In this document: positions 1 to 8,944 of the stretch, piece after piece
Layout: every line of letters starts with the position of its first letter
Position numbering within the stretch: the stretch's first letter is position 1
Source: Paracoccaceae bacterium
Lineage (GTDB): Bacteria > Pseudomonadota > Alphaproteobacteria > Rhodobacterales > Rhodobacteraceae
Direction: 5' to 3'
DNA: 31,861 nt
NCBI GenBank assembly: GCA_011523445.1
Contig: WTGT01000125.1
Location: 1-31,861, forward strand
The notes under the pieces: generated by a model
Told to the model about the DNA's origin: nothing
Database searches by the model: none
What the model saw: only the letters and a program-made list of their open reading frames with translations
Position numbers and translations under genes: made by a program

Positions 1-519
1 CCCCTTATCATGATGACGCCAAAGTCCCTTCTTCGGCATAAGATGGCAGTTTCCAATCTGGAAGATTTCCATGAGGGTACAACCTTCCACAGGGTACTTT
101 GGGATGATGCGCAAAAGGGCAATTCAGATACCAAACTGGTTGCAGATAGCAAGATTAGAAAGGTAGTTCTAAGTACTGGAAAAGTATATTATGATCTGCT
201 GAATGAAAGGGACAAGAGGGGAATCGATGATGTCTATCTTCTCAGGATAGAACAGCTTTATCCGTTCCCGGCAAGAAGTTTGATTACTGAGTTGGGGAGG
301 TTCAAGAAGGCGGAAATGGTATGGTGTCAGGAAGAACCCAAAAACCAAGGAAGCTGGTCATTTATCGAACCCAATCTGGAGTGGGTACTGAACCGAATCA
401 AAGCAAAAACAAAAAGGGTGGAATTTGTTGGCAGACAGGCCTCGGCCTCACCTGCCACCGGATTGCTGGAGCAACACCGCAAGGAACAGCAAGAATTAAT
501 TGATAAAGCCTTGGAATAG
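1..519 (+). CDS. sucA: 2-oxoglutarate dehydrogenase E1 component, C-terminal part (5' truncated)
   Basis: Only the last 172 codons are in the window; the frame is already open at base 1, so the ATGs at 10 and 13 are internal, not starts. The visible part begins with the PLIMMTPKSLLRHK segment typical of the thiamine-diphosphate-dependent E1 C-terminal domain and continues through EEPKNQGSWSF and the C-terminal RQASASPATG motif of the family. E1 decarboxylates 2-oxoglutarate and passes the succinyl group to the lipoyl domain of E2, encoded next. The stop is 11 bp before sucB, so the two are almost certainly cotranscribed. Identification rests on motif recognition and on the sucA-sucB-lpd order; it is secure. 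Confidence 0.95.
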   Translation, partial: PLIMMTPKSLLRHKMAVSNLEDFHEGTTFHRVLWDDAQKGNSDTKLVADSKIRKVVLSTGKVYYDLLNERDKRGIDDVYLLRIEQLYPFPARSLITELGRFKKAEMVWCQEEPKNQGSWSFIEPNLEWVLNRIKAKTKRVEFVGRQASASPATGLLEQHRKEQQELIDKALE

Positions 520-530
520 GGATTGGAATT

Positions 531-1724
531 ATGTCCATTGAAATTAGGGTACCAACATTGGGCGAAAGTATTACTGAAGCCACTGTTGGGAATTGGTACA
601 AGTCAACAGGTGATGTCGTGGAGCAGGATGAGGTTGTTTGTGACCTTGATACTGAAAAAGTCGCCATAGAAGTTCGTGCGCCAAAAGGTGGTATCTTATC
701 TGAAATTGTAGCTGACAAGGGAGAGGATGTTTCTGTTGATGCCCTTTTGGCCACGTTGAGCGAAGGTATTCCCCAAGGCACTTCCAAACCTGCTGCTCCC
801 AAGGAAACCACCGTCAAGGATCCCGAACCCCAACCCGAGGTTCAACCCCAAAGGGAAAAAGCACCTGAAGATGCACCATCTGCCAAAAGGATAATGGCTG
901 AAAAAGGGATCGATAGAAACGCAGTGACAGGAACTGGTAAAGACGGGCGTGTCATGAAACAGGATGTCATTAACCTGACGGATATTTCTGCCATGAAAAG
1001 CCAGCAACCTGCTGTACCGGTCGGCGAACTGGAGGAGCGCATTCCGATGTCGCGTTTGAGGCAGACCATTGCCAGCAGATTGAAAGCAGCCCAGAATACG
1101 GCGGCTATCTTAACGACCTATAATGAGGTTGACATGTCTGAAATCATGCGGCTTCGCCAGCAGTACAAGGAAGATTTCAGTCAAAAATTCGGCATCAAAC
1201 TGGGTTTCATGTCCTTCTTTGTAAAGGCCTGTTCAAATGCACTCCTGGAAGTGCCGGAAGTCAATGGTGAAATTGATGGTACCGATATTGTATTCCGCAA
1301 GTATGTAAATATGGGAATTGCAGTGGGAACTCCAACAGGATTGGTCGTACCTGTAATCAAGAATACTCAGAGTATGAGTTTTGGCGATATTGAACTGGCC
1401 ATTGCCGATTATGGCAAGAAGGCCAGGGATGGCAAGTTGACTATGGATGACATGCAAGGAGGAACATTTTCTATTTCCAATGGGGGAATATACGGGTCCC
1501 TGATGTCTTCACCCATATTGAATCCTCCTCAATCAGGTATTCTGGGGATGCACAAGATTCAGGACAGACCTGTTGTTGTTGATGGGAAAATTGAAATCCG
1601 GCCGATGATGTATCTTGCCCTTTCCTATGACCATCGAATCGTAGATGGCAAGGGGGCTGTCACATTTCTGGTCAGGGTCAAGGAGGCTCTTGAAGATCCA
1701 AGGCGGTTGTTGCTTGATATCTAA
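531..1724 (+). CDS. sucB: Dihydrolipoyl succinyltransferase (E2 of 2-oxoglutarate dehydrogenase)
   Basis: A 397-residue protein of normal family length. Residues 1-75 form a lipoyl domain with the lipoylated lysine at K43 in DLDTEKVAIE. A Pro/Glu/Lys-rich linker (about 85-115) follows, then an E3-binding domain (about 118-150, PSAKRIMAEKGI..GTGKDGRV), and a catalytic acyltransferase domain from about 170 with the active-site LSYDHRIVDG near the C-terminus. The protein forms the E2 core, transferring succinyl from lipoyl to CoA in the TCA cycle. The ATG at 531 follows a purine-rich GGGATTGGA. It sits between sucA and lpd, whose products are its E1 and E3 partners. Confidence 0.97.
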   Translation: MSIEIRVPTLGESITEATVGNWYKSTGDVVEQDEVVCDLDTEKVAIEVRAPKGGILSEIVADKGEDVSVDALLATLSEGIPQGTSKPAAPKETTVKDPEPQPEVQPQREKAPEDAPSAKRIMAEKGIDRNAVTGTGKDGRVMKQDVINLTDISAMKSQQPAVPVGELEERIPMSRLRQTIASRLKAAQNTAAILTTYNEVDMSEIMRLRQQYKEDFSQKFGIKLGFMSFFVKACSNALLEVPEVNGEIDGTDIVFRKYVNMGIAVGTPTGLVVPVIKNTQSMSFGDIELAIADYGKKARDGKLTMDDMQGGTFSISNGGIYGSLMSSPILNPPQSGILGMHKIQDRPVVVDGKIEIRPMMYLALSYDHRIVDGKGAVTFLVRVKEALEDPRRLLLDI

Positions 1725-1813
1725 ATCATCCGTTTTGAGGGAATTTATTACCTGGATTATGGTCAGATTCCATTGAGCTTTGAACACGTTAAGAAATTAG
1801 AAAAGGAAGCACA

Positions 1814-3202
1814 GTGGCTGTTTACGATTTAATTGTGATTGGGGGTGGTCCGGGCGGATATGTTTGTGCCATCCGAGCTGGTCAACTAGGCCTTTCTGTG
1901 GCCTGTGTCGAAAGTAGGGAAACTCTCGGTGGAACATGTCTCAATGTGGGTTGTATACCATCCAAGGCACTCCTTCATGCATCCCACCAATATCATGAAG
2001 CAATTCATAACTTTCCGAAGGTTGGTATTGTGACCGATTCCCCTTCAATAGATTGGGACAAGATGCTGGCCTACAAACAATCAACAATCGACGCCAACAC
2101 TGGTGGCATAGAATTCCTGTTCAAAAAAAACAAGGTTGACTGGATCAAGGGTAAGGGGCAAATCGTTGAGCCGGGCAAGGTACAGGTTGGAGATCAAACC
2201 TTTGAAACCAGGAATATAGTAATTGCAACAGGTTCGGAACCAAGTTCCCTGAAAGGTGTGAAAGTTGATGAAAAAACAGTGGTCACCTCCACGGGAGCAT
2301 TGGAATTGTCATCCATTCCGGCGGAGTTGGTCATTATTGGTGCAGGGGTCATTGGTCTTGAACTGGGCTCGGTTTATGCAAGACTGGGAACAAAGGTCAC
2401 GGTTCTGGAGTATCTGAATGGAATTACACCCGGCATGGATGCAGAAGTATCCAAGACCCTTCAGAGAATATTGAAAAGGCAGGGGATGGATTTCAAATTG
2501 GGAGTGGAAGTTACCTCTGTTGCCAAGAAGGGCAAGGCCAATTCTGTTGAATTCAAGATCAGAAAAACCGGCAAGGTAGAGACCATAAAGGCCGATATTA
2601 TCCTTCTCTCTACGGGTAGAAGGCCCTATACGGATGGTTTGGGCCTGGAGAAACTCGGTATAGGACTGACCGGGCAAGGACAGATTGAAGTAGATTCAAT
2701 TTTTCAGACCAATATCAAGGGAATATATGCCATTGGGGATGTAACCCCAGGCCCCATGCTGGCTCATAAGGCCGAGGATGAGGGTGTGGCGGTTGCTGAA
2801 GAAATTGCAGGTAACAAGGGTTATGTCAATCATGATGTCATACCATCTGTCATTTATACCCAACCGGAGGTAGCCACAGTCGGGAAGACCGAGGAACAGT
2901 TGAAGGAAGAGGGTGTGGATTACAAGATTGGCAAGTTTCCATTTCAGGGCAATGCCCGGGCCAAGTCGATTTTCCAGGCAAGTGGCTTTGTTAAAATGCT
3001 CGCTGACCGGGAAACAGATAAAATTCTGGGTTGCCATATCATTGGCCCTTCGGCCTCAGATTTGATTCAGGAGGTATGCCTCGGCCTGGAGTTTGGAGTC
3101 TCGGCTGAAGATATTGCCTTGACATGTCATGGCCACCCCACATATTCTGAGGCTGTGAAGGAGGCTGCACTTGCTTGTGGTGATGGTGCAATACATGCCT
3201 AG
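1814..3202 (+). CDS. lpdA: Dihydrolipoyl dehydrogenase (E3)
   Basis: A 462-residue flavoprotein disulfide reductase. The N-terminal FAD-binding loop is GGGPGG at residues 10-15. The redox disulfide is C42/C47 in GGTCLNVGC. A second Rossmann motif (IGAGVIGLELGS, about residue 175) binds NAD. The C-terminal catalytic pair is H441/E446 in HPTYSE. It reoxidises dihydrolipoyl groups of E2 and passes electrons to NAD+. The start is GTG at 1814, preceded 5 nt upstream by AAGGAAG. It lies 89 bp after sucB; the gap shows no gene. Placement after sucAB suggests it is the E3 of this complex, though E3 is often shared among several complexes. Confidence 0.97.
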   Translation: MAVYDLIVIGGGPGGYVCAIRAGQLGLSVACVESRETLGGTCLNVGCIPSKALLHASHQYHEAIHNFPKVGIVTDSPSIDWDKMLAYKQSTIDANTGGIEFLFKKNKVDWIKGKGQIVEPGKVQVGDQTFETRNIVIATGSEPSSLKGVKVDEKTVVTSTGALELSSIPAELVIIGAGVIGLELGSVYARLGTKVTVLEYLNGITPGMDAEVSKTLQRILKRQGMDFKLGVEVTSVAKKGKANSVEFKIRKTGKVETIKADIILLSTGRRPYTDGLGLEKLGIGLTGQGQIEVDSIFQTNIKGIYAIGDVTPGPMLAHKAEDEGVAVAEEIAGNKGYVNHDVIPSVIYTQPEVATVGKTEEQLKEEGVDYKIGKFPFQGNARAKSIFQASGFVKMLADRETDKILGCHIIGPSASDLIQEVCLGLEFGVSAEDIALTCHGHPTYSEAVKEAALACGDGAIHA

Positions 3203-3261
3203 TATTTCTGACTGGTAATACTATTTCAACAACCTACCAAATCAATATTAAGGGGAATTCA

Positions 3262-3576
3262 ATGCCAAAAGAAGTTTGGGGTTCAAAACATCGGTGTGAT
3301 AGCTGTGGTACAAAGTTTTATGACATGCAGCGATACCCTGTCGAGTGCCCGAATTGTGGCTATCAGCTAGAGGTTTTTTTCAAGGACGATGTTATCCCTG
3401 AAGAAAGGGATCAGGAAGGTATTGATCTTGAACTTGACAGTAGCGATGCCACCATGAAGGAAGATAATGACGTCGAAGATGGCGTTGAGGATGATGTTGA
3501 CGATATTCTGGATAATGATAAGGATACGGTATCCCTTGATGAAATCAAAAACATCACGACAGAAAACACTGATTGA
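3262..3576 (+). CDS. TIGR02300 family (FYDLN-acid) protein
   Basis: A 104-residue protein. The N-terminal 45 residues form a zinc-ribbon-like unit with two CxxC pairs (CDSCGTKFYDM and CPNCGY). The remainder is extremely acidic and low in complexity. This is the layout of TIGR02300, named for its FYDL-type motif and acidic tail and found in Alphaproteobacteria; no biochemical function is assigned to it. ATG at 3262 follows AAGGGGAATTCA. It stands 59 bp after lpd on the same strand and could be at the end of the same transcript. Confidence 0.85.
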   Translation: MPKEVWGSKHRCDSCGTKFYDMQRYPVECPNCGYQLEVFFKDDVIPEERDQEGIDLELDSSDATMKEDNDVEDGVEDDVDDILDNDKDTVSLDEIKNITTENTD

Positions 3577-3617
3577 GCATTCCAGGGCTCAGTATCCAAA
3601 ATATTTTCAAATTCCAC

Positions 3618-3646
3618 TTTACAAAATCCTGATTTATCCTAATAAT
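3618..3646 (+). promoter_or_regulatory. Candidate sigma70 promoter for the cobalamin leader
   Basis: A TTTACA -35 box (3618-3623) and an AATAAT -10 box (3641-3646) are separated by 17 bp; each differs from consensus at one position. Transcription would begin near 3653, just upstream of the riboswitch aptamer. Read by eye only. Confidence 0.5.
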
Positions 3647-3673
3647 TATTCCCAATGGTTCCCGAAAAGTCAT

Positions 3674-3845
3674 AAGACTGGGATTAATAGGGAATACGGT
3701 GAGGTGTAACCATTAGGTGCCGAGGCCGTAACTGTCCCCGCAACTGTAAGTGAAAAGTACCCTTGTGGAAACCACTGACCAAGGTTGGGAAGGTACAAGG
3801 GAATAAAACGCACGAGTCAGGAGACCTGCCATCAAAGTTTGTCTT
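3674..3845 (+). ncRNA. Cobalamin riboswitch (AdoCbl/B12 element)
   Basis: The conserved core elements appear in the right order: GGAATACGGTGAGGTG (from 3691), the near-invariant ACTGTCCCCGCAACTGTAAG (from 3729), a peripheral arm around CCACTGACCAAGG, and the B12 box GAGTCAGGAGACCTGCC at 3814-3830. AAGAC (3674-3678) can pair with GTCTT (3841-3845) to close the aptamer as P1. This aptamer class binds cobalamin and lowers expression of downstream genes. It precedes a three-gene ABC importer of the B12/siderophore family, which is evidence that the importer carries a corrinoid. The outer boundaries are approximate. Confidence 0.93.
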
Positions 3846-4118
3846 CCGGACGGGGTGTTCCGGGATGGGCCAGCAGTTGAATGAATTACCAATAGCTCCA
3901 TCCCCATCTCCAAGGAAATATTCAACCCCTTACGGGACGGTAATAAGTTAGAGGTTTGGGAGGATTCTCCCGGATCACAATGGATTTGGTTAATTTGATG
4001 ATAACTGCAAGGTCAGAAGTACAAAATTTGAGTTGGGGTCTCTTGTGTCAATCCCGATTCAATCATCTGGTATCCAGCCATTGCAAGCCATTTAAAGTGT
4101 TGGTCTGAGGATATCTAA
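3846..4118 (+). promoter_or_regulatory. Long leader / expression platform between B12 aptamer and importer
   Basis: This 273-nt stretch has no convincing gene. It contains pairings that cannot all form together: GGGATGG (3862-3868) with CCATCCC (3898-3904), GTTGAAT (3876-3882) with ATTCAAC (3920-3926), and TCCGGGA (3859-3865) with TCCCGGA (3968-3974). There is also a compact GGGAG-GATT-CTCCC hairpin at 3958-3971. No U-tract follows any of these. The ribosome site for the ATPase (GAGG, 4107-4110) lies outside the hairpins listed. The switching mode (termination, Rho or translation) cannot be read from this. Confidence 0.4.
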
Positions 4119-4913
4119 ATGACTTCTTCATTGCTGCTCGTCAAAAATCTTAATTACATTCTCAACGATTCCATCCTGTTACAGGATGTATCCTTTGATC
4201 TGCAAGAAGGATCCATTCTTGCGATTGCCGGGCCAAACGGGGCTGGTAAAACGACCCTGTTAAACTTGCTCAGTGGTATTAGGAGTATAACAAAAGGCGA
4301 TGTCCTGATTCAGGGCCGTAGCATAAAACAGATGTCGGCACCCGAACGAGCTCGTACCATTGCTGTTGTAAGTCAGCAGGAACAACCGGAAGGTTTATTA
4401 ATGCTACGCGATTACGTTGCGTTGGGTCAGGTCCCTATCTGGACTGACCGCTCTATTGAAGAGCATAGGGTTGATCTGGACCGAATTTTGCACTTGACGG
4501 GATTGAGTTCATTGGCTGGAAAGCGAATTGAAGTCCTATCAGGAGGAGAACGGCAACGTGCTCACATTGCTAGGGCACTTGCACAGAATCCATTCTTGCT
4601 GTTTCTCGATGAACCTACCAATCATCTTGATCCAGATGCAAAGAGCCGGATTTTGTCGCTGATTGTTGACCTTGGAATCACAGTGGTGATGGTTATTCAT
4701 GATCTGGTGATGATCCCTGTCTTTGCTACCCATGTCGCATTAATGCATTCTGCCCAAATGACTGCATTTGGTACAGTTGACCAGGTGTTGACACCTGAGC
4801 GAGTTCGTGAAACCTTCGGTGTGGACTATCTGTGTTTTTACCGGGATGGTCGCATGATCCCGGCCCTTGATATTCGTAATACCAAAATTTCTAATCAAAA
4901 GAGAAATCCATGA
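4119..4913 (+). CDS. ABC transporter ATPase, cobalamin/iron-siderophore (BtuD/FecE) family
   Basis: A 264-residue ATP-binding subunit. The Walker A loop is GPNGAGKTT at residues 38-46, the signature is LSGGERQR near 143, and Walker B is LLFLDEPTNHLD, followed by the switch histidine in VIHDL. It resembles the FecE/BtuD group that energises import of corrinoids, heme or ferric siderophores. The riboswitch upstream favours a corrinoid. ATG at 4119 follows GAGG with 8-nt spacing. The stop overlaps the next start (ATGA), so the binding protein is translationally coupled. No TonB-dependent outer-membrane receptor (btuB) is present in the window. Confidence 0.9.
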   Translation: MTSSLLLVKNLNYILNDSILLQDVSFDLQEGSILAIAGPNGAGKTTLLNLLSGIRSITKGDVLIQGRSIKQMSAPERARTIAVVSQQEQPEGLLMLRDYVALGQVPIWTDRSIEEHRVDLDRILHLTGLSSLAGKRIEVLSGGERQRAHIARALAQNPFLLFLDEPTNHLDPDAKSRILSLIVDLGITVVMVIHDLVMIPVFATHVALMHSAQMTAFGTVDQVLTPERVRETFGVDYLCFYRDGRMIPALDIRNTKISNQKRNP

Positions 4914-5860
4914 TAAAATCATACTTCATTTATCCTCTATGCATTGCCTTGGTTTTTGGTGCTGTCGCGCAAGCACAGACAGTCGACAATTGCGGCGAGC
5001 CGCTTGTCTTTGAAACTACTCCCGAGAGGTTGGTTATCCATGACATGAACATGGCTGACATGGCATTCGCTTTGGGATTACAGGACCGGATTGTTGGATT
5101 GACAGGAATCACCGGTTGGTACAAGGCAAGTCCGGAATTTAATGCCTTGCGTGGGGATATCCCTGAACTTGCACCAAAATATCCGACAGTCGAGAACCTT
5201 ATAGCGGTTGAACCCGACCTATTTTTCGCAGGCTGGTATTATGGCATGAGACCAGGTGGAGAAGTCACTCCTGATACACTTGCACCTTTTGGAATTAAGA
5301 CAATGATTTTGACCGAGAGCTGTGTACATCTGGACAAGAATCGACCTGAAGCCAGCATGGATCTCCTGTTTGATGATATTCTCAGATTGGGGAGAGTGAT
5401 GGAGGTCGAAAGCCGTGCAGAGGCTCTGGTTGCTGGCTGGAAAAGTCAATTGGCTTCAATTCAAGAACAAACCGCGGATTTACCCAAACCCCGTGTGTTT
5501 CTGTTGGATGGTCCGGCGGACGCTCCCTTCACGTCAGGAAAGTTCGCAATTCCCGATGCAATGATTACTGCCGCAGGTGGCCAGTTGGTTACCCACGATC
5601 TGGAAACCAGTTGGGGGCGTACTTCATGGGAAGCGGTTGCCAGTGCCAATCCTGAATTTCTTATCCTGCTTGACTACCAGACAGGCAATGGAGCCAAGGA
5701 TACGTTCCGGTTTTTGGAGGATCATCCTCTAATGTCGCTGACTGATGCTGTAAGAAATAATCGCTGGATCGGTTTGCGTTACGAGGAATTGACACCAGGA
5801 CCAGCCAATATTGAGGCGATTGAAAAATTGGCCAAGGCCATGCATTCTGAGATCAACTGA
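4910..5860 (+). CDS. Periplasmic substrate-binding protein of the B12-type ABC importer
   Basis: A 316-residue protein with a Sec signal peptide: a hydrophobic core at about residues 5-20 and a probable cleavage after AQA near residue 22. The mature part has the PBP type-III fold pattern of BtuF/FepB proteins: PERLVIHDMNMADMAFALG, then the VENLIAVEPDLFFAGW motif typical of the family, and LEDHPLMSLTDAVRNNRW near the C-terminus. It would deliver the ligand to the permease. The start overlaps the ATPase stop by 4 nt. Substrate assignment to cobalamin is inferred from the riboswitch, not from binding residues. Confidence 0.88.
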   Translation: MIKSYFIYPLCIALVFGAVAQAQTVDNCGEPLVFETTPERLVIHDMNMADMAFALGLQDRIVGLTGITGWYKASPEFNALRGDIPELAPKYPTVENLIAVEPDLFFAGWYYGMRPGGEVTPDTLAPFGIKTMILTESCVHLDKNRPEASMDLLFDDILRLGRVMEVESRAEALVAGWKSQLASIQEQTADLPKPRVFLLDGPADAPFTSGKFAIPDAMITAAGGQLVTHDLETSWGRTSWEAVASANPEFLILLDYQTGNGAKDTFRFLEDHPLMSLTDAVRNNRWIGLRYEELTPGPANIEAIEKLAKAMHSEIN

Positions 5861-5861
5861 T

Positions 5862-6875
5862 TTGAGCCGATCTGTACAAATAACAATTCTTGGAGCGGCT
5901 ATTCTGGTCGCTCTGCTACTGGTATCCATCGTCTATGGAACAACTCCCATATCACTTTCAGATGTCTTGGTTGGTATATCGTTGGGATTGGGGCTGACTG
6001 AAGGAGAAATGACCTTACAGCATCGAATCGTATTTGATCTGCGTCTTACTCGAACATTATTTGCAGCAATAATCGGCGCTGGATTGGGCATTGTTGGTGT
6101 TATTCTTCAAACCACGACTCGAAACGATCTTGCTGATCCGTTTCTATTCGGTCTCTCTTCTGGTGCAGCAGCGGGAGCAGTATTTGTCATAACAATCACT
6201 GGAGATATTCTAGGTTTCTGGACATTGCCCTTGGCAGCTTTCTGTGGCGGCCTTGTGGCCTCGGGAATCGTGCTGGCGCTCGTTCACGGTTTACGCACGA
6301 GCGCTCCCGAAAAACTGATTCTTTCGGGATTGGCTGTATCTTTTCTATTTTCCGCAATTACCAACTATCTGATATTTTATGGTGACAATCGTGCAGCACA
6401 TTCAGCCATTTTCTGGATGCTGGGTGGTTTGGGACTGGCACGATGGGAGACCTTCCCACTGGTTTGTACGGGATTACTCCTGATTCTAACCTATTCATTA
6501 TATCGAAATCGTTGGTTGGACATTCTCCTGACAGGGGACCAAACTGCCATCACATTGGGTGTACCGGTTCGCAGGTTGAGATTCTTGTTGTTTTTTCTCT
6601 CCGCCCTGGCAACTGCAGTGTTTGTCTCAGTTGCAGGTGTGATCGGCTTTGTGGGGCTTATGGTCCCGCATATTTCCCGTGGTATTGTTGGCCCACTACA
6701 CAGGGATCTGTTACCAACGGCTGCTATAGTCGGTGCGCTCTTGTTGACGGGTTCCGATATCATAAGCAGATTCCTGCTCGCTCCTCAGGAGTTGCCGATT
6801 GGAATAGTCACAACATCCATTGGTTCTGTTTTCGTATTCCTATTACTCATACGATCGCGTAATGCTCAAGGGTGA
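5862..6875 (+). CDS. FecCD-family permease of the B12-type ABC importer
   Basis: About 337 residues with nine or ten hydrophobic segments. It carries the FecCD/BtuC hallmarks: a GLGIVGVILQTTTRNDLADPF segment, LFGLSSGAAAGA, and GFVGLMVPHISR before the last helices. It forms the membrane channel with the ATPase and binding protein. The frame has no ATG before the first helix. TTG at 5862, one base after the preceding stop, places about 5 residues before helix 1. TTG at 5811, with AGGA 10 nt upstream, would add 17 residues and overlap the previous gene by 50 nt. The start is therefore uncertain, the identity is not. Confidence 0.88.
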   Translation: MSRSVQITILGAAILVALLLVSIVYGTTPISLSDVLVGISLGLGLTEGEMTLQHRIVFDLRLTRTLFAAIIGAGLGIVGVILQTTTRNDLADPFLFGLSSGAAAGAVFVITITGDILGFWTLPLAAFCGGLVASGIVLALVHGLRTSAPEKLILSGLAVSFLFSAITNYLIFYGDNRAAHSAIFWMLGGLGLARWETFPLVCTGLLLILTYSLYRNRWLDILLTGDQTAITLGVPVRRLRFLLFFLSALATAVFVSVAGVIGFVGLMVPHISRGIVGPLHRDLLPTAAIVGALLLTGSDIISRFLLAPQELPIGIVTTSIGSVFVFLLLIRSRNAQG

Positions 6876-7350
6876 AAGAATTCTAACCACTTTATTTGGG
6901 GAAAGTAAAAACTAGTCATTGATTCACCCTAAATATAAGTGGTGATTTCAGGATGCGCATATTTAATACCAACTGCTTTTTCAGTTGAAATAGTTGACTT
7001 GAATGGGAATAAAGTCATGACATGTATAATCCACCTATCACTCCGAGCTTGAATCATAAGTCACAAAAACAATAAAAATGATGCTGTTTGACCTGAATTT
7101 CAGGACTGGTTTGGAACCAAAATGGTTTTTTCTTAAAATGTATTGAATTTGCTACATTTTTTGACTTATGGAACAGGCTCTAAGTATGGTTAGAATCACT
7201 TCATTCTAAGTTTAAACCAGGAATGTCTCAATTTTCTAAACCAATGACCACCAGTAGTCAAAATCAGTAATTGTTAATTGGGTGCATTTCTGGCTATTAT
7301 GTACGCTTGTCAAACAATAGAAGGTTATCGAAATTATTAGGTCAAATGGA
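6876..7350. other. 475-bp gene-free AT-rich intergenic region
   Basis: No supported gene is seen here. It holds two small hairpins: AACCA-AAA-TGGTT followed by TTT-TCTT (7115-7133), which is terminator-like on the plus strand, and AAAATGTA / TACATTTT (7135-7142 and 7153-7160). It also holds a 22-nt string at 7048-7069 that recurs with two mismatches at 26490-26511. It separates the B12 importer from the membrane-protein/ABC cluster. Confidence 0.5.
7115..7133 (+). terminator. Weak Rho-independent terminator candidate
   Basis: A 5-bp stem AACCA/TGGTT (7115-7119 with 7123-7127) with a 3-nt loop is followed by TTTTCTT. The stem is short and AT-rich, and it sits 240 bp after the permease stop, so it may not be functional. 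Confidence 0.3.
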
Positions 7351-8835
7351 ATGGCCAATGATCCACTTAAAGGCAGTTCAAACTGGATAATGATTAGAAC
7401 AATACTAAACAAGCGTGCGGGCATGTTTGGGTTCATGCTTCAACTATTGGTTATTTTGCTATTTCCCCCCAAGGTTATGGCCCATGCTTCAGAACAATCT
7501 TTTGTATTGCTTTTACCAACCGAGATTTACTCAACGATTGGAGTGATCATAGTCCTCTTAACCATTATCCTCCTTTTTATAATTCCCGAAGGTTTTTCCC
7601 ACAAGTTTTGTTCATTTTCCGTGCCACTCTTCCGGTTTAATTTTCCCGCTAAATATCAAAATTCCCTTTCTTTGGTTTCAACCCTATTATTCGGATTTTT
7701 AATATATTCTGGATTATTTGGAACGAATAATCCTCTAACCAACTTACTTCCAGTATTTATCTGGACGATTTGGTGGATGATTATTTTTACCTTGCAGGGT
7801 ATCTTGGGCAATATTTGGTCATCTCTGAATCCCTGGAGTGGATTCTATAACCTCTTTTTACGACCTTACCTGCCAGCCCCAGTTCTCAACCTTCCTCAAA
7901 GGTGGGGGAGTTGGCCAGCCATAATTGCATATATTTGTTTTGTTGCTTTTCTGCTAGCTGACCCAGCCCCTGATCAACCAGTAAGATTGGCCATATTTGC
8001 AGGTGGTTATTGGCTGTATACGATGATATGTTTGGTCTTATTTGGTGAGAAAGTTTGGTTTGAAAGAGGTGAGTGCTTCACAATTTTATTCGGTATTCTG
8101 GCCAGGATTTCACCATTGTATTTAGGGGAGAACAAACTGAGACTCTGTTTTCCCTGTTCCCGACTTATTGTTGATCTGCACCCCACGTTTTCGCAGTCTA
8201 TTCTTGTTTTGGTTGCTCTTGCTACAAGCAGTTTTGATGGTTTGAATGAAACTTTCTGGTGGCTGTCAACAATTGGTATTAATCCTTTGGAATTTCCTGG
8301 AAGGTCTGCCGTCATATTACCAACCATTTTGGGTATCCTCGGTGCTATATTGGTTCTAGTGGTGATGTTTACGGCATGCCTCTGGTTGGGGGTCTGGATA
8401 AGTAGATCACTTGTTAGTTCAGGGCAAAGCCCAAATTTTGTCCACATATTCTCTGTACTTGCCCTTTCACTATTTCCCATCGCCTTTGGATATCATATGG
8501 CCCACTATTTCCCATCCTTTTTGGTTAATATTCAATATGCCATAGTGGGGTTATCAGATCCATTTTCGGTGGGAGCCAATTATTTTGGTCTAGATTCACA
8601 TTTCGTAACGACAGGATTTTTCAATACCTATTATTCCGTAAGGGCCATTTGGCTTTTCCAAGGGATCTGTATAGTTTTTGGGCATGTACTATCAGTTGTC
8701 ATTTGTCACGTTATGGTAACCAGGCTTTTTGCAGGAAGGAAAACCATTTTGTATACATTGATTCCCATATCTGTACTGATGATACTATACACGACCTTAA
8801 GCCTATGGTTACTTTCATCACCACGTGGTGTTTAG
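7351..8835 (+). CDS. Polytopic inner-membrane protein of unknown function
   Basis: A 494-residue protein with roughly ten to eleven hydrophobic segments. Residues about 24-45 look like a signal peptide or first helix ending in MAHASEQ. Further helices lie at about 57-80, 102-122, 130-155, 187-205, 210-230, 328-352, 368-390 and near the C-terminus. Conspicuous polar elements are GNIWSSLNPWSGFYN on the loop after the fourth segment and GYHMAHYFPS late in the protein; the histidines could bind metal or heme, but that is a guess. I do not recognise the family with confidence. ATG at 7351 has a weak AGG about 9 nt upstream; ATG at 7390 is an alternative start nearer the hydrophobic segment. It lies 109 bp upstream of an ABC importer on the same strand and may be linked to it. 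Confidence 0.75.
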   Translation: MANDPLKGSSNWIMIRTILNKRAGMFGFMLQLLVILLFPPKVMAHASEQSFVLLLPTEIYSTIGVIIVLLTIILLFIIPEGFSHKFCSFSVPLFRFNFPAKYQNSLSLVSTLLFGFLIYSGLFGTNNPLTNLLPVFIWTIWWMIIFTLQGILGNIWSSLNPWSGFYNLFLRPYLPAPVLNLPQRWGSWPAIIAYICFVAFLLADPAPDQPVRLAIFAGGYWLYTMICLVLFGEKVWFERGECFTILFGILARISPLYLGENKLRLCFPCSRLIVDLHPTFSQSILVLVALATSSFDGLNETFWWLSTIGINPLEFPGRSAVILPTILGILGAILVLVVMFTACLWLGVWISRSLVSSGQSPNFVHIFSVLALSLFPIAFGYHMAHYFPSFLVNIQYAIVGLSDPFSVGANYFGLDSHFVTTGFFNTYYSVRAIWLFQGICIVFGHVLSVVICHVMVTRLFAGRKTILYTLIPISVLMILYTTLSLWLLSSPRGV

Positions 8836-8944
8836 TTATTTTCTACCTTAGCCTACCAGAAACTTGCCTAAAAATTGGTTTTTGTTGTATGACTCTTATT
8901 TGAGTAATAATTTGCTCGTTTGGATGAAATATAGGGAGATTGTA

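Noticed and set aside
3763..3951. Open frame over the riboswitch and leader (plus strand), and a 70-codon frame on the minus strand at 3713-3925
   Set aside because: They overlap the conserved B12 aptamer, have no ribosome site or family resemblance, and are explained by structured RNA.
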